From Carallia brachiata (Eukaryota; Streptophyta; Magnoliopsida; Malpighiales; Rhizophoraceae), in NCBI GenBank assembly GCA_021464245.1, contig JADCRB010000104.1:1-64000 (forward strand): a DNA stretch of 64,000 bases, read 5' to 3'. Position 1 is the stretch's first letter; each line of letters opens with the position of its first letter. The notes under the pieces were generated by a model that had not been told where the DNA came from, searched no databases, and was given only the letters and a program-made list of their open reading frames with translations. This document shows positions 1-12,800 of the stretch, piece after piece. A program made the translations under genes and the position numbers.

Positions 1-957
1 AAACGTATGACGCCACAGTGTAGTCACCAACAATTTTTTCTATTTATATTGTGTATTTATTTTTTAAAAAAAATCTTATAAACTGTGTGTTAGTACGAAA
101 AAAAATAAAAATAAAATAAAAACCCTCGAGAATCAAAATCAAAATCAAAATAAAAGGAAAGGAGTCAGTTCGAGTGTTGTCTTGTCATCTGATTCAAAAA
201 TCAAAACAACAATTCGTTATTGTATCAGCTAGCTCGCTGGCTCAGCTCTCTCCCCCGCTTCCCACGACTCTGATTCTAATAAGTTTAGGTAAAGTATTCA
301 CCATTTCTTTTCTTTTGCCATTTTTTGTATTCTTTTTTTTTTTTTTTGTAATTTCATGTTGATGATGAAATGTCATGCCTTCCTTCCTTTTTTATCTCTT
401 TTATCTGAACTGCTCTGCATGTGAATTAGAGGGAGGTAGGTTAGGTAGATTTTAGGGTTTAGGGTTTGGGGCTTATTTACTATTAGTATTAATCTCCAGT
501 TGTTGTTGTTGTTGGGGATTTGGGGGCTTCTGTATTGTGTATACTTTGCTAGTACTTTGTTTCTGTGTGTTTGCACGCCTGCGCCCCCCCACCACATTCC
601 AACCCCCTTCTTCCCTATCTACCAATCTGTCTGTCCTTATGCCTTCATTCTCGGAATGAATGTTGCTTATTATAGATATATTATTACTCTTCTATTTCCT
701 TTCTGTAATTTTATTCCAGTTAATTAAACCAAATGCTAATTGTTGTTGTGATTCTTCTAATCTTGATGCATGTTTCTGTGCAGATACTGACTCCCCCACC
801 GACGGCCGCCCCTTTCACCGGTATGGAGATATACCAAGTTCCTATTCTATTGTGTTTTTGCTTTATTTGTCAAGTTTCTAGCTGCATTGATGGTTATTGT
901 TGCTGTTCTTGTTGCCACTGAATTTGAAAGTTTGTGCCCCTGTGCCCTTGTATCCCT
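1..957 (+). other. Upstream/5' leader region of the DCD-domain pseudogene
   Basis: No supported protein. The stretch is pyrimidine-rich. A possible leader exon ends near 286 at 'aagtttag|gtaaag', and a possible acceptor lies at 'tttctgtgcag' (about 773-783), so the ancestral gene probably had a spliced 5' UTR. A poly-T run sits near 335-348 and a short poly-C run near 585. The small ORFs here are low complexity and match nothing I know. Confidence 0.35.
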
Positions 958-3008
958 ATGGAGCTTTATGAGGAGCATGATGATCTCGTTCTTGGAAGAT
1001 TTCCAGATTATGGTGCAATATTTATGTCAAATAGCGAGACCAAGGTAGAATGTTTTAGACGAGACTACTGGGTCTTCCCTCAGGCCAAGCCCCCTTCGTT
1101 AATCAGGTTAAGGCTGGAATGATCTTATTTCTCTTTGAATTTGATAGACGCCAACTCCATGGGGTATTTTAGGCCTGCTCTAACGGTGCTTTAAACATCG
1201 TGCCCCATGCATTCAGCTCATCTGGAAATCAATTTCCTGCCCAGGTTCTCTGCTTTTCCTGTTTCCTCTTATTTTCTTTCTTGCCTTTTTTTGTTCTTCT
1301 GCCTCAAAAATGCCGAAGTAAAGTAAGAAATGCTTTATAAGCTACAAGTTGCCTTTTGACTTGAATGGAACCTTCTCATAGTTCTATCTCTCTATTTTGT
1401 TGTGTTGCGGAAGAAGCTACTTTATAACTGTTACTCTTTCACGTTAATCCCCTCCTCTAGGTAAAGTTCACCATGATTTGGCACTGCAGTCCACTCTCTA
1501 AAAATGAATTTCGCGATGCAATTAGAGAAAATTATTTTTCAACAAAAAAGTTCAACTTTGGGTTGTCCGAAAAACAGGTATTCACCTTCCTAATCAACAT
1601 TCAGATTGGATACTTGCAAGCTAAAAACATTTAAATGCATCTTTCTGATTAAATTCACTTTCAATGGAACATACAGGTTCAAAAGCTTATGATGTTGTTC
1701 ATCTCAAAAAAGTTACCTGATACCCCAAGAACAATTGGTTATATGGTGAATAAACATAGAGGTGCACTTGATGATTGCAATGGTGTGCCCATTAACAGTG
1801 ACAAAAATGAGTGGGACAAAGGTAGCAGTTTTGGAGCAGTCATCCTTGAAGATAGCGCTATAGGAGACTCTATCAGCAACTGTGGCAGAGAATTTGATGG
1901 TGATTGCTTTGCAAGTGCTATTGTGAGAAAAGATTATAAAGAAAACAGCAAGTTTTGGCCAGGAATCTCTAATGAGCAGCTTGATGATCCTTTGTATAAA
2001 GTTTGAAAACTTGATCATTGTGGCCAGTTTTTAACCAGTGTAGTCCAAAATGAACATGGTGTGGATAATGAGTGTTGGCCATATTTCCAAACCAGTGATC
2101 ATATGCAGTCATATGCAACAAAGAGAAGAGTTGTTGATCACGTGGATTCAGCACCGAGGTATGAGCTTGGTAATGACACACCTGAGGGCTTGTTTAAGTC
2201 TGAATCACCAATATATTGGAGTAAAACCATTTTAGAAGAAAATTCTCTGTTTGATGATCAGCTTGGACCTTCTCTTGCTGTTCCTCATTCTGTGGAGCCC
2301 CAAACCTATCATCATTCTGTGGAGCCAGTTTATCTTCATCAATCTACTGAGCTATACAATGCTGATTCTTTATCTTGTTCCACTTTTCTTGAGTAGTCTA
2401 GCAGGACCAGTATGCTTTTTTTAGGACCGGGCAATATTGGGTATACCCATGGCAATACTGGGATCAAGCATTTTGATCTTCAGACAAAAAGACACAGTGT
2501 GTTTTCTCGCATAGCTTTGAATCTGGAAGTAAGAAAGCAAGGTCATTCAAATGATAAATACGACGTGGATTCATCAGTAGATGAAGTCATCGACATTCTG
2601 CACTACAGTCACCACCAATGGGTTAGATCAAGGAGTTCCAAGTCTTGGATCCAAAAATATCATGCCGCTGAAAACTTTAGTGATAAAAAGCAGGCGATGC
2701 TGAACTCCAAGTTAACGAAAGAACAGATGGGAAAATTCTCAAAAGAGTTGAACGTAAGTGGTAGCCCAGCTGTTGAAGAGTTCATCGTCCAAATAAATGA
2801 AGGGGTGCCATTTGTGGATTTCAAGCGTCGTGGTAAAGCGAGGAAGAATCAGGATGATTCTAATACCACACATCATGATGAGGATGCGGAAAGTAGTCAC
2901 ACTTTGAGTGGACAGCATAAAAGAAGAAAGCTGATTAGGCCAAAGTTTGACAGGGATAAATTATCTAGTGAAACTGAGAATGTTGATATTAAAAGGGATT
3001 CAGATTGA
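958..3008 (+). pseudogene. DCD (development and cell death) domain gene, disabled
   Basis: DCD proteins are plant-specific and linked to stress and cell-death responses. Exon A (958-1244) starts MELYEEHDDLVLG and holds the DCD signature: GAIFMSNSETKVECFRR, then KAGMILFLFEFDRRQLHGVF and NIVPHAFSSSGNQFPAQ. Exon B is 1461-1577 (VKFTMIWHCSPLS...FNFGLSEKQ). Exon C is 1677-3008 (VQKLMMLFISKKLP, then a long polar tail ending in a basic stretch with KRRK). Splice sites and phases are normal. Four lesions break it: a 1-nt loss at about 1063-1064, TAG at 1170-1172 where Gln is expected after HGVF, TGA at 2004-2006 and TAG at 2394-2396. The reading frame otherwise stays open and protein-like up to 3008, so decay is recent. 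The three stops could each come from C-to-T changes. A sequencing error could explain one lesion but hardly four. Confidence 0.8.
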
Positions 3009-4085
3009 AAAAAGAAGAAACATTGGTAAGCTGTATAAAGGTGCATGTGGTGTGCAGACAACACAAATGCTGGCTGGCTTTTGGTCCTTTTGATGGAACT
3101 GGCAGCATATTTCCATCAGGCACAACTGCACAGCTCTTGGCTAAGAAGAAAATGTCAAATGCAAGTTGGTTTTTTGGTCCTTTTGATGAAATGGGCTGAT
3201 CTTTTGATAAGAGTAGTGACAAATTTTTCCACCAATATCATGCCAGTTTACTTGTTTAACCACTTCTCTCTATTTGTTTGTTGATCAACTGAAAAATGGG
3301 AACTTAACTTTGCCACCAGCAACGATGAATGAAAAAGCTCTGCAAGATCCCTCTTTTTTAGGATTCTTAGCAAGTCGTCGACATTTCATTTCTGGAACAG
3401 CTTAACATCTGCTCTTATTCCACAGGGCGAGAGTCTTGTGGCCAGACTGGTTGATCTCGCTTGTATCAGTTGTTCTGATGTGCAGTTGTTCTGATGTGTT
3501 GTTATGTCTCGCACTTGCAAATTTTGGAAAGAAGAAAATACTAGCTAAGGTAAGTTACGGTAGCATTTTGATTTAATATTTGTTCAGGCACGAAAAATTC
3601 TTGCAGTGATTAGCATTTAGCTATCATGACGATTACAGTAATTTTTGCTGTTGGTTGATTCAAGCAGATTCTTTTAGATTAACTGAAGCAGGGTGAATTA
3701 GCTAATAGTAATCAGTCGAAACAAGCTAGAAATACTTGACCCGATTGTCCCGGCATAAAAAGCTAAAAGAAAATTTGAACTGATGTTAATGTGGGCCGAA
3801 CAAAATAGATGTGGACACTGATTTGTACGGGCGTTCCAAAAGAATACAGGTTGTTCACCATAAAATAATGAATGATTTGAGACACACGGATGAAGCTTCT
3901 GTCTGCAGGAGTGAGGCGTCTAAGTGAAAGTAGAATTAATGTTTTGTGGATTTCGGATTAATACTCGCTTTGTGGGGTTGGGGGGTTGGGGGCACAATGC
4001 AGATAGGAGACAAGGCTATAACGGCAGCCAGTAGGAAGGAGCGAATGAGTTCTTCGTAGTAACATTATTATTATGATTACTATTA
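3009..4085 (+). other. 3' flank of the DCD pseudogene, no gene seen
   Basis: Probably old 3' UTR followed by spacer. Short ORFs at 3005-3284 reuse an imperfect direct repeat: 'ttttggtccttttgatg' near 3079 and again near 3171, about 92 bp apart. It is also G-rich near 3975-3993 (ggggttggggggttggggg). I see no conserved protein. Confidence 0.4.
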
Positions 4086-4221
4086 CTATTGACATGCTGC
4101 TTCTGCTGTTTTACTCGCTTGTACTGCTTCTTGTTTCATGTGCTTCAATTTCAATTTCAAGGGAGCAACTGGGTCGTATGTCTCCTCCGGTTTTGCCTTG
4201 CGAGAGCGGCCTCTCGTGCGC
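4086..4221 (-). pseudogene. Possible orphan terminal exon of an unrecognised gene
   Basis: On the minus strand a good acceptor (TTCCTCACAG, boundary between 4222 and 4221) opens a 44-codon reading frame ending in TAG. The peptide begins RTRGRSRKAKPEETYDP and continues with a Lys/Ala-rich helix-like tail ending AACQ. The composition looks like a real basic C-terminal exon, but I do not recognise the family. An AT microsatellite (about 4231-4260) lies directly upstream and no matching exons are seen further upstream before the Helitron. It may be a relic or a chance ORF. Confidence 0.25.
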
Positions 4222-4824
4222 CTGTGAGGAATATAATATATAATATAATATAATATAATAATGGCCAACTACCCGTTTTTTGGACACCCAACAAATCATG
4301 AACGAAATACATAGGATCCACATTTGAAGCTTTAATTAACATTAACATTGTGTGCGTGCGAATTGCATTCACATTATACTATATTTATTGCACAACATTT
4401 GATTTTTTTAACGAAAAACTTAGAATTTAGAAAGAAAATGATATTTGAAATTTTGGACTCTACAATTGGTCATTTTCTGTGCAATTTCTTCAGCAGTGGG
4501 ATCTGTATCGAATTAAAAAATTAATTATTAAATGTGAGAACATGACATTTTCAATTGGCCTTTGCTTTTAATAATTCATTAAAAAAATTTTCTCAATCAT
4601 GTAATGAAACATTATATTATATTTAAAGGTAAATATGGTGTCAAGAAATGCTCAGAATTTGTTAGAACAGCAACTAATTATTATTTTTGATTAAAAAAGT
4701 TTCATTATAAGTATGTTAGTTTCGTATTTATAAGTCAAAATTTAATATTTATAAAAAAATTTATCATATAAATACTGTTAAATTTAAATAAATTTTTTTT
4801 ACATTTAATTGTAATATTAATACA
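4222..4824. other. AT-rich spacer
   Basis: It contains a (TATAA)n-type simple repeat at about 4231-4260 and otherwise AT-rich DNA up to the Helitron boundary. No coding signal is seen. Confidence 0.4.
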
Positions 4825-5940
4825 CTAGGTTTGAACCCGCGCGTTGCGCGGGCTGTACATTTTTTTTAAATAATATTTTTTTTAGTGAGAAAGTAAATTA
4901 AAGAGAGTCAATTAACTGTGTCATAAAGATTGTAACGGAAAAAAAAATTATATAAGAATCTGATTTTTTTTATTCTTAAGTGGAAACAAATTGTCAAATT
5001 GAATATTAAAATTTATTAGGAAGGAAACGAAAAGAATAAACTAATTGTTATTAATGACAATAGTTAGCATGATTAAATCATACGAAATAAAAAAAATTAT
5101 ACAAAATAATTTGTTTTCTATTTTATAAATAAACAATTTATTTCTTATATGCAAATTGTAAAATCTGAAATAACCAAATTGTCACAAAAGTGAAACAATT
5201 ACCTGAAATTGAAGTTGGAAACAATGATATATTGAATGTTACCTGAAATTTTGGACGATTACAATGTAGTTCAGTCGTGCAATGCAATTGCTTCTGTGAC
5301 AAACAAATGGTAAGTCACTCACTTATATAATAGGTAAGTCTCCCAATTGAGTTATTATTTATAATTAATGTCAATTTCGGTTATGAGCATTGATATGTAA
5401 TTAAATAGACAATTTCGGTTATGAGCATTGATATGTAATTAAATAGATTTCAGCCAATAAGTACACATTAATGAGAAATAAGAATATTAATTCTCCCAAT
5501 TGAGTTATTATTTATAATTAATGTCAATTTCGGTTATGAGCATTGATATGTAATTAAATAGATTTCAGCCAATAAGTACACATCAATGAGAAATAAGAAT
5601 GTAATTAAATAAACAATTTCAGTTATGAGCATTGATATGTAATTAAATAGATTTCAGCCAATAAGTACACATCAATGAAAAATAAGAATGTTAATTCTCG
5701 CAATTGAGTTATTATTTATAATTAATGTCAATTTCGGTTATGAGCATTGATATGTAATTAAATAGATTTCAGCCAATAAGTACACATCAGTGAGAAATAA
5801 GAATGTTAATTGAATTAATGAGCATTTGTGTGTAATTTTTTAGTATAAGAAAAATTGAAGTTGAAGGAGAAATTGTCACATGGCAGCTTGAATGAAGGAG
5901 AAGTTGTCTCTAAACTTCTCTTTTATACTAATTAAATAGA
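4825..5940 (-). mobile_element. Non-autonomous Helitron, complete termini
   Basis: Read on the minus strand, the element starts with TC at 5940-5939 (TCTATTTAATTAGTATAAAA, then GAGAAGTTTAGAGAC). It ends with a GC-rich hairpin (CCCGCGC-aac-GCGCGGG, about 4836-4852), seven more bases and CTAG at 4828-4825. The flanking bases are A on the 5' side and T on the 3' side, the expected A|T insertion site with no target duplication. Size is 1116 bp. It encodes no Rep/helicase, so it would have been moved by a partner element. Its interior is largely a tandem repeat array (separate entry). The 5' end resembles the TC...AAAAGAGAAGTTTAGAGAC starts known in plant Helitrons. Confidence 0.85.
5341..5812 (+). 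repeat. Higher-order tandem repeat inside the Helitron
   Basis: The core 'ttatgagcattgatatgtaa' occurs five times (near 5380, 5418, 5534, 5624 and 5738), with 'atttcagccaataagtacac' following four of them. Full units begin 'tcccaattgagttatt' at 5341 and 5494 and as 'tcgcaattgag' near 5698. Units differ by insertion or loss of a short subunit, so spacing is irregular (153 then about 204 bp). The array lies wholly inside the Helitron. Confidence 0.85.
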
Positions 5941-6500
5941 TTTGAAATTTAAAGCTGAAAACCAATTTGAGCCCTCCAAAGGTACAACGATTAATTATTA
6001 ATCGTGCAAAAATCCCCGCCACAGCTGAGAGTGATGTGAAGGTGGGTAGAACTGCAAGACTTACTTTAAATAAAAATAATAAATATGTTCTTTTAACAAA
6101 AAAATAATAAACACTTTAATTAATAGTGTTAATATATAAAATATTAATAATTTTAATTAAAATAATAAATATAATATTAATTTTAAAAAGTAACAAATGT
6201 AACATTAATTTTTATTTAAAATAATAAATTTAATATACTGTGAAATTTTTTGAATAAAATTTATTTGTTTCGATGTGATACTAACTTATATGACTATTAT
6301 ATTATCGAAATAAATATATTTTTATAAATATATTATCAAAATTGACAGATTCAATTCACATAAAATTATTACATATTAAATTTTTTTATTTTAAATAAAA
6401 TTAGTGTTAAATTTATTATTTTTTAAAAATTAATAAAAAATATATTATTTTAAGTAAAATTAGTAGTATTTATATATATTAATCTTAATTAATATGAAAG
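5941..6500. other. AT-rich spacer upstream of LCAT4
   Basis: Very AT-rich from about 6060 to 6480, with many taataaat-like words and partly self-complementary halves (a degenerate foldback element is possible but the composition makes this weak). No gene is seen. Confidence 0.35.
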
Positions 6501-6847
6501 AAGGAGAGGAAAATTGGGTTTAGTTTTGGTTGGCGGCTCCGTCGTCGTGTTCGTGATGTAAGTGTCTGATTGAAGTAAAAGAGAAGTCGGAAGTCTCCCT
6601 CTCTCTCTCTCTCTTTCTCTCTCCATCTCTATCCATCTCTCGGGATCCTTCGTTCCAATTCAAATTGGGGTTGGCATCACTGTCACGCCTCTTCTTTCCT
6701 CTCTCTCTCTCTCTCTCTCTCTCCTTCTCCCACAAAAGCCGAAGCCAAAGCCAAAGCATTTATTGAGAAAAACCAAAACCCTAATTAGCGAGCGATTGTA
6801 AATTGCACCGCCCTCTCCACTCTTTCGATTAGGTAAATTAGGTTAAA
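6501..6847 (+). promoter_or_regulatory. LCAT4 proximal promoter / 5' leader with CT microsatellites
   Basis: Two pure or nearly pure CT tracts (about 6599-6622 and 6699-6724) lie 120-250 bp before the start codon. CT/GA tracts in 5' leaders are common in plant genes. The sequence before the ATG (ggttaaaATGGCG) is a good plant start context. No convincing TATA box is seen, so transcription starts are uncertain. Confidence 0.4.
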
Positions 6848-9800
6848 ATGGCGGTGTTGCTAGAGGACTTGGTGCAATCGTTGGAGCTGTGGCTGAAGCT
6901 TAAGCTGATTAGAGGAAACCAGCACCCCTACGTGGATCCAAATTTGGACCCAGTACTATTGGTCCCAGGTATCGCCGGCTCCCTTCTCAACGCTATTGAC
7001 AATGATAACGCCTCCTACGAAGACCGCGTCTGGGTTCGTATTCTTCAGGCCGATTACAAGTTTCGCACCAAGCTCTGGTCTCGCTTCGATCCTTCTACTG
7101 GTACTCTTAACCAATCCTAACCTCCCCTTCCGCCCGCAATCCCTAACCCTAACCCCCAAAATATAATTTCATTATTTTATATATATAATCCAAAATTAAT
7201 ATTATTTTTTTCCTTTTCGTTTTTTTTTTTGTTCTTTTACTTTTGTTTCTTTGTTTTTCGCTAAATTATTGTTATTATTTTTTTTTTTTTCATGTGACAT
7301 CAAATAGGAAAATCAGTTTCTTTAGACCCGAAGACGCATGTTGTAGTTCCTGAGGACAGATATGGATTATATGCTATTGACGTTTTGGATCCCGACCTGG
7401 TAATTTTTCCCCGTTTGTTTCCCTCCCTTTATTATTTGATTTCCTTGTTGCATTACCTGCAAAGGGAGGGCAGCCTTTTTTAATGTGGAGAAAAGAGTGA
7501 GTGCATTCTAGTATATCATTCGGTAGGCCATTTGTTAAAAAATGCAATGAGTTCCTTGAGCTTCATTGACAGCTATGCTCCAGCATGTGAACTTGAGAAA
7601 GTCCAAGAGGATAAATATAATATTGAACTATAAAACTTGAAATAAATTGTTAGTGCCAGTAATTAAAGTGCTAGTACTACTCATTAGGGTAATTGCCATC
7701 ACTCCCATGGAGGAAGTTATGAAACTCTCTAGGTTGAAACACCAAAAAGGCTTTGGATTACACAGATCCTCTTTTCTACCTTAGATGTTGGAAATATTAA
7801 ATCATATGACCTGTTGAATAAATATGATTGTTCAAGGACTTCTTAAGTACTGAAAATGCCTTGAGGAAGTGCTACAAGGTGTCAAACCTGTAGTTTTTTT
7901 TTTAGGACGGACAAAAAAAAAAAAAACTACAGGTTTGACACCTTATAGTACTTCCTCAAGGCATTTTTCAGTACTTAAGATATTAATGCTTTGAGCTTGC
8001 TTTCTTTCAAACTGCATGTTGCCCACTTTAGGAATATTTGCCAAAAACATAATTATGCTTAGAGGTGAGACCAAATTATGAGCATCTTGAGTTCTTTATG
8101 AAAAATCTAATGCATAAGCTGTCATTGTATTGTGAATTGTTGCCTTCATGGTTTTTGCTCCCCAATGCCATAGAGCTATTCTTGATTTCACTTGTAATGA
8201 ACTTTTCATTGTCTTCATAGCTAAAGGATGCTTTGACCATAAGCCATATGCCAATAAGAAGAAAAATTCAGCTTGATCAATATTGCAAATGGTTTTTAAT
8301 GGTGTCTTGTGTGATTTCACCACATCCACCTTATAATGGTCTCCTGCATGATTTGACTGGATATTGTTTACTGCAAAGAATATATTCTTTATGCACAATT
8401 ACAGTTTCTTAATAATTTTTCCTGCACATACACTCATGTATGTGCAAGCACTCGTGGGTGCATATGTGTGTCTGAAAAGTGCCTAGTAGCTATAAGGAGC
8501 GTGATACCATAAATTCATTTCTCATTCCATTTACGAGGCATCTTCAAGGCTATTATCTTTTGTACGGCTACCATTCCATTTCACATATAAAATGCTATTT
8601 TCGTTCTCTTCAATGTGTGTGTATGCACTCGTGTGTGCATATGTGCGTCTGAAAAGTGCCTGATAGCTATAAGGAGCGTAATACCATAAATTCATTGCTC
8701 ATTCCATTTACAAGGCATCTTCGAGGCTATTATCTTTTGTATAGCTACCATTCCTTTTCACATAAGAAATGCCTTTTTCGTTCTCACCAGCATTATATAA
8801 ATTCATACCTGAAATGGTTACGTATGGCTCTTATATCTATAGTATTCTCAGGTGTTAATTGTGACAGAAGAAATTTCAATATTATCCTCTCCTTTGCGTA
8901 GGTTGATGAAATTTTTGTGTCACTTGACAACCTAGGGATGGACCTTATAACACACACACACGCACACACACATACATGATTTTTTTTTCCCTGCAGATCA
9001 TAGGACGTGATAGTGTTTATTATTTCCACGATATGATCGTTGAGATGATTAAGTGGGGCTTCCAAGAGGGAAAAACTCTTTTTGGCTTTGGGTATGATTT
9101 CCGCCAAAGTAACAGGTTCGTGTCGTACTGCAAACTCTTTTGGATGTTTCTATATGTGAAGCTTATTATTTTGAATATTCTTTTCTAACTTTGTTATTCT
9201 GTACTTCTTGGATAAGGAGCAAAAATGAGGACATTGACTGTGAAGTTTCAAGTAGTATGCCTCTGGTAGCTTGTGTATATTTCATAAAATATTATCAGTA
9301 GTCAAAGCATTACAGTTTTCTGCTTTCACATTACCTACTATTAGAAGTGAAACATGGATTAGTTTGATTGTTAATTGGAGGAAATCTAAGGCATGCCTAA
9401 TTTAATGTAACAAGCCATTTTTGTGGATCATTTACATTTAAACATTGTGGAATCAAGAGGTGCACTGTAGGGTGGACATATTTTTTTATTACTTCTCTAA
9501 AATCTGAATTTTTTTCCCTTACTGAGGCTTGTAAGCTCATCACTTGTCTTTGTTCAGTTTCAGACAAGTTTCTAGCTTGATTTAATCCTGTAAAGTGTGG
9601 TCAAATATGATGTGTCCATTCTTGGATTTTCTTGTTTGCTTCTTCTTATTGATGCTTCACTTAGTTATTTTGGCCCTGAATTCATCAAAATTAGCTTGAT
9701 GCTTTTCAAAGAATTTGACTTGGATGTTTTATGTTGTAAAATTCATTCTGGTGGTGTTTAGTACTCTAGTATTTGGTTGTTGATGAAGAATGTTTTGGAT

Positions 9801-12800
9801 GCCAAATTCAGTTTTTGAGGATAAAGCAAATTGTTTGCTGGAGAAATAACTCTGGGTTTGGTTTTTCAGTTCTATAAATTGTTCTAAAGCATTCTTGCTG
9901 TTGTCTGCTCAACGTTCTTCTGCACTCATGGCATGAAGCTGATTATCTTACTTTCAGATTCAGAGAACTAGTTATGAGTCTGCTCGTGCCTGTTAATTTC
10001 TTAGGTTGCCGGAGACATTGGAGCGCTTTGCCAGAAGATTAGAGTCTGTGTATGATGCTTCAGGAGGGAAGAAGATAAACCTCATAAGTCACTCTATGGG
10101 GGGTCTTCTTGTTAAATGTTTCATGTCGCTTCACCCTGATGTAAACATCCGATGTTATCCCCGTTTCTCTTGCATGATTCAAAATAGATATGCTGCTTCT
10201 TCTTTCCCAATGAAAACCTCCAAATCTCATGCCTTTTGTTTTTCTGCCAGAGATTTGAAAAGTATGTGAAGAACTGGATTGCAATTGCTGCACCATTTAG
10301 GGGTAAGTGTAACTTGACACGACAAATAAACAAATATTTACCTGCATCTTCTAGTTGCTTCTGCTTGGAAAGTCTATAAGAATAAGAAACTCTATTTTGT
10401 TGAAGATGTTGACAAGAGTTTCTCCTACTTTAGAAAACTCTTAATTTGTTGGCACGGTTCTTAATTTTGAAGCATTTGGTTATCATAATTGCAAAACAGA
10501 ATCAATCTATGCAATTATGTTTTAGGAAGTCTAGTTATACACAACTCAACTAAGCCAACAACAATAACAATACCTTAATCCCAAATTTTTACTGACCAAA
10601 GATTTCCAAGTCAACTTAGGTCTTCCTCTTCTCTCCTCTATATTACTGCTTTTAATTGGATCATTTTTAAGTCTACATTGGACATGTCCAAACTAATGCA
10701 AACTTCACTCCCTTAGCTTATCTCCAATTGTTGTTACTCCTTTCTTACAAATATCCGCGTTTCTTATTCAATACCTCTTTAAGTGGGCACAGATCTATTT
10801 AAGCTTTCTCATCTTCGCCACACTCATTTTGGGATATGTTATTTCTTGACATTTAAACACTCACTACAGTGATATGATTATCAATTGCAGTTAGATAATA
10901 TTTATTTAGGGTCAGCAAATATTCATCTTTTCTGCAATTATGAACCATTTTTTTGGGTAGCTGTAACTGCTTCATATCCTCCCTGTGCAAAGTCTTGCAT
11001 TGCAAGTTTGTCTTCCTCTCCACTTCCACTTGGTAGGCTCTGGTCATCCTTTGTCACCACTGCACTCACTCATCTTCTCTGTTATGCCCAAAACAATTTG
11101 ATGTCATAAATAAAAGAAACAAATTTGTTGAAAAGATTGTGTGGCTTAAATATGACAATTATAGATGGCGTTGCTTCTTGATTTAGTCACATTTCCGAGC
11201 ATTACGGATGAGGTATCTCCAAATACTTGAACGGAAAATGTATTTCATCAAAATCTTCGATTTCGTTGATGAATTAGAAAGAAAAATGGTTTAAAAATTC
11301 CTGTATAAGTTGCTTTTTGGTTTCATTTTCCAACCTTGGTAATTAGTCTTGTGTGTCATTCTATATCTGTTCAACAGGGGCACCTGGTTATATTGCATCA
11401 ACGCTTCTGAATGGCATGTCATTTGTTAATGGGTGGGAACAGAACTTCTTTATATCAAAGTGGAGCATGCACCAGTTGGTAGGAGACCTTTTACCTTATC
11501 ACTTGAAATTTGATGTCTCTTAGGCTGTTTGATTTTGTTGGAAGTGTTACAAGTCTTGATTTACAATCTTTGAACTTGTAGGATATTTGGTTTCTTATGA
11601 TAACTGCTCCCAGTCCTTTTACTGTCCAAAATATACTCTTTTGATCTGATACATTAGTTTTTAGAATATGGAGGACAATTGATGCATGCCTAGGTGTCAG
11701 GTACATTCAGTTTCAAGGGGTAGTGCCTTTAGTATCCTTGGGCCAGTCTCCCTAGGTCATGCATATGCCTTAGCTTAAGGATCCAGGTGCAACGAGCACT
11801 TTTTTTTTTTTTTAATTTGAAGACAATGTTAGGCTTGGACTCATTTTTGCAAAATTTTCCTTTCACCACAAAAAGCTTTGTTCAAACTTGAGTCAATACA
11901 AAAGATTTAAGGTCATTTCTTCAGTTTATTTTCCATTTATAAATTCGTACCCTTTGCAGTAGCTTCTTTAATGTTACCTACCAAATAAAAAGCCTTTGCA
12001 TTTAGAGCAATTTTTACTGCAATCAATAAAAGGCATTCGAGTGCATGAGACTGCCACACCGTCGGGTCTACGGAAAGGCCGGATAATGCTGCCTTACCCT
12101 TGTTTCCAGAAAGAGACTATTTGTGTGACTTGAAGCTGTGATCTCTGGGTCACAATGTTATGCACTAAGGTTGTTGAGTTTTTGTACATTGCATTGGAAC
12201 CAATGTCTCTGAGTGCATGTAACAGTGTCAGATACAATCACACAAACATAACGTATCTTCCCTAACACTTACTTTCCTTATCATTATCTTGTGGATTACC
12301 AATTACTTTGCCACCTTACAGAAATAAGATGGTCAAATCCTTTTACTTTCCTAATGAATAATGATAGTGACAATGTTTGTTTAGATTGCCTAGCATATGG
12401 AATGTATATCTCAAAATTACACTCAAGTTTTTGTGGGATATAAAAGGGTATTTTTTTTTTTTTATTGTACTTCTTTAAGAATTGGCGAATTTAATACATT
12501 TAAACTTTCTTGCATTGCTCCATCAACTTTGGTTGTACTTTGTAATTTCAGGTTGTTATGTGCTTGATGCTATTTTTATGATATTTGGTCTAATACTATT
12601 GGATTTAAAGTTGGGTGATGTTTCTGAATTGTGCTTGTACCTTACTCTTTGTGCCTAGGTTCCAGGGCCTCGTAGCATCTTTAGGCGGATTAAGTAACTA
12701 TGATATGAAAGGATATTCTGCATTGATTGAGCTCAGTCCACTTGTTTTTTTTTATTATTGTTTTGTGATTTGAAAGTACAGTTTTTATGTAGAGGTACAA

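Noticed and set aside
1170..2396. In-frame stops as recoding or stop-codon readthrough
   Set aside because: They occur with a frameshift and use both TAG and TGA without any recoding context; a pseudogene is simpler.
3005..3284. Two overlapping plus-strand frames after the DCD pseudogene
   Set aside because: Lie in the 3' flank, partly in a short direct repeat, and show no motif.
6060..6480. Possible AT-rich MITE
   Set aside because: Self-complementarity is not distinguishable from that expected of such AT-rich sequence, and no target duplication was found.
6520..6759. Arg/Glu-rich minus-strand frame upstream of LCAT4
   Set aside because: Reads the complement of CT microsatellites in the leader.
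8096..8398. 100-codon minus-strand frame in LCAT4 intron 2
   Set aside because: No family motif, lies in an intron and antisense to it; composition is not protein-like enough.
10141..10250. Read-through of LCAT4 intron 4 as coding
   Set aside because: The frame continues by chance, but family alignment requires joining HPD to RFEKYVKNW and the borders are good GT..AG sites.
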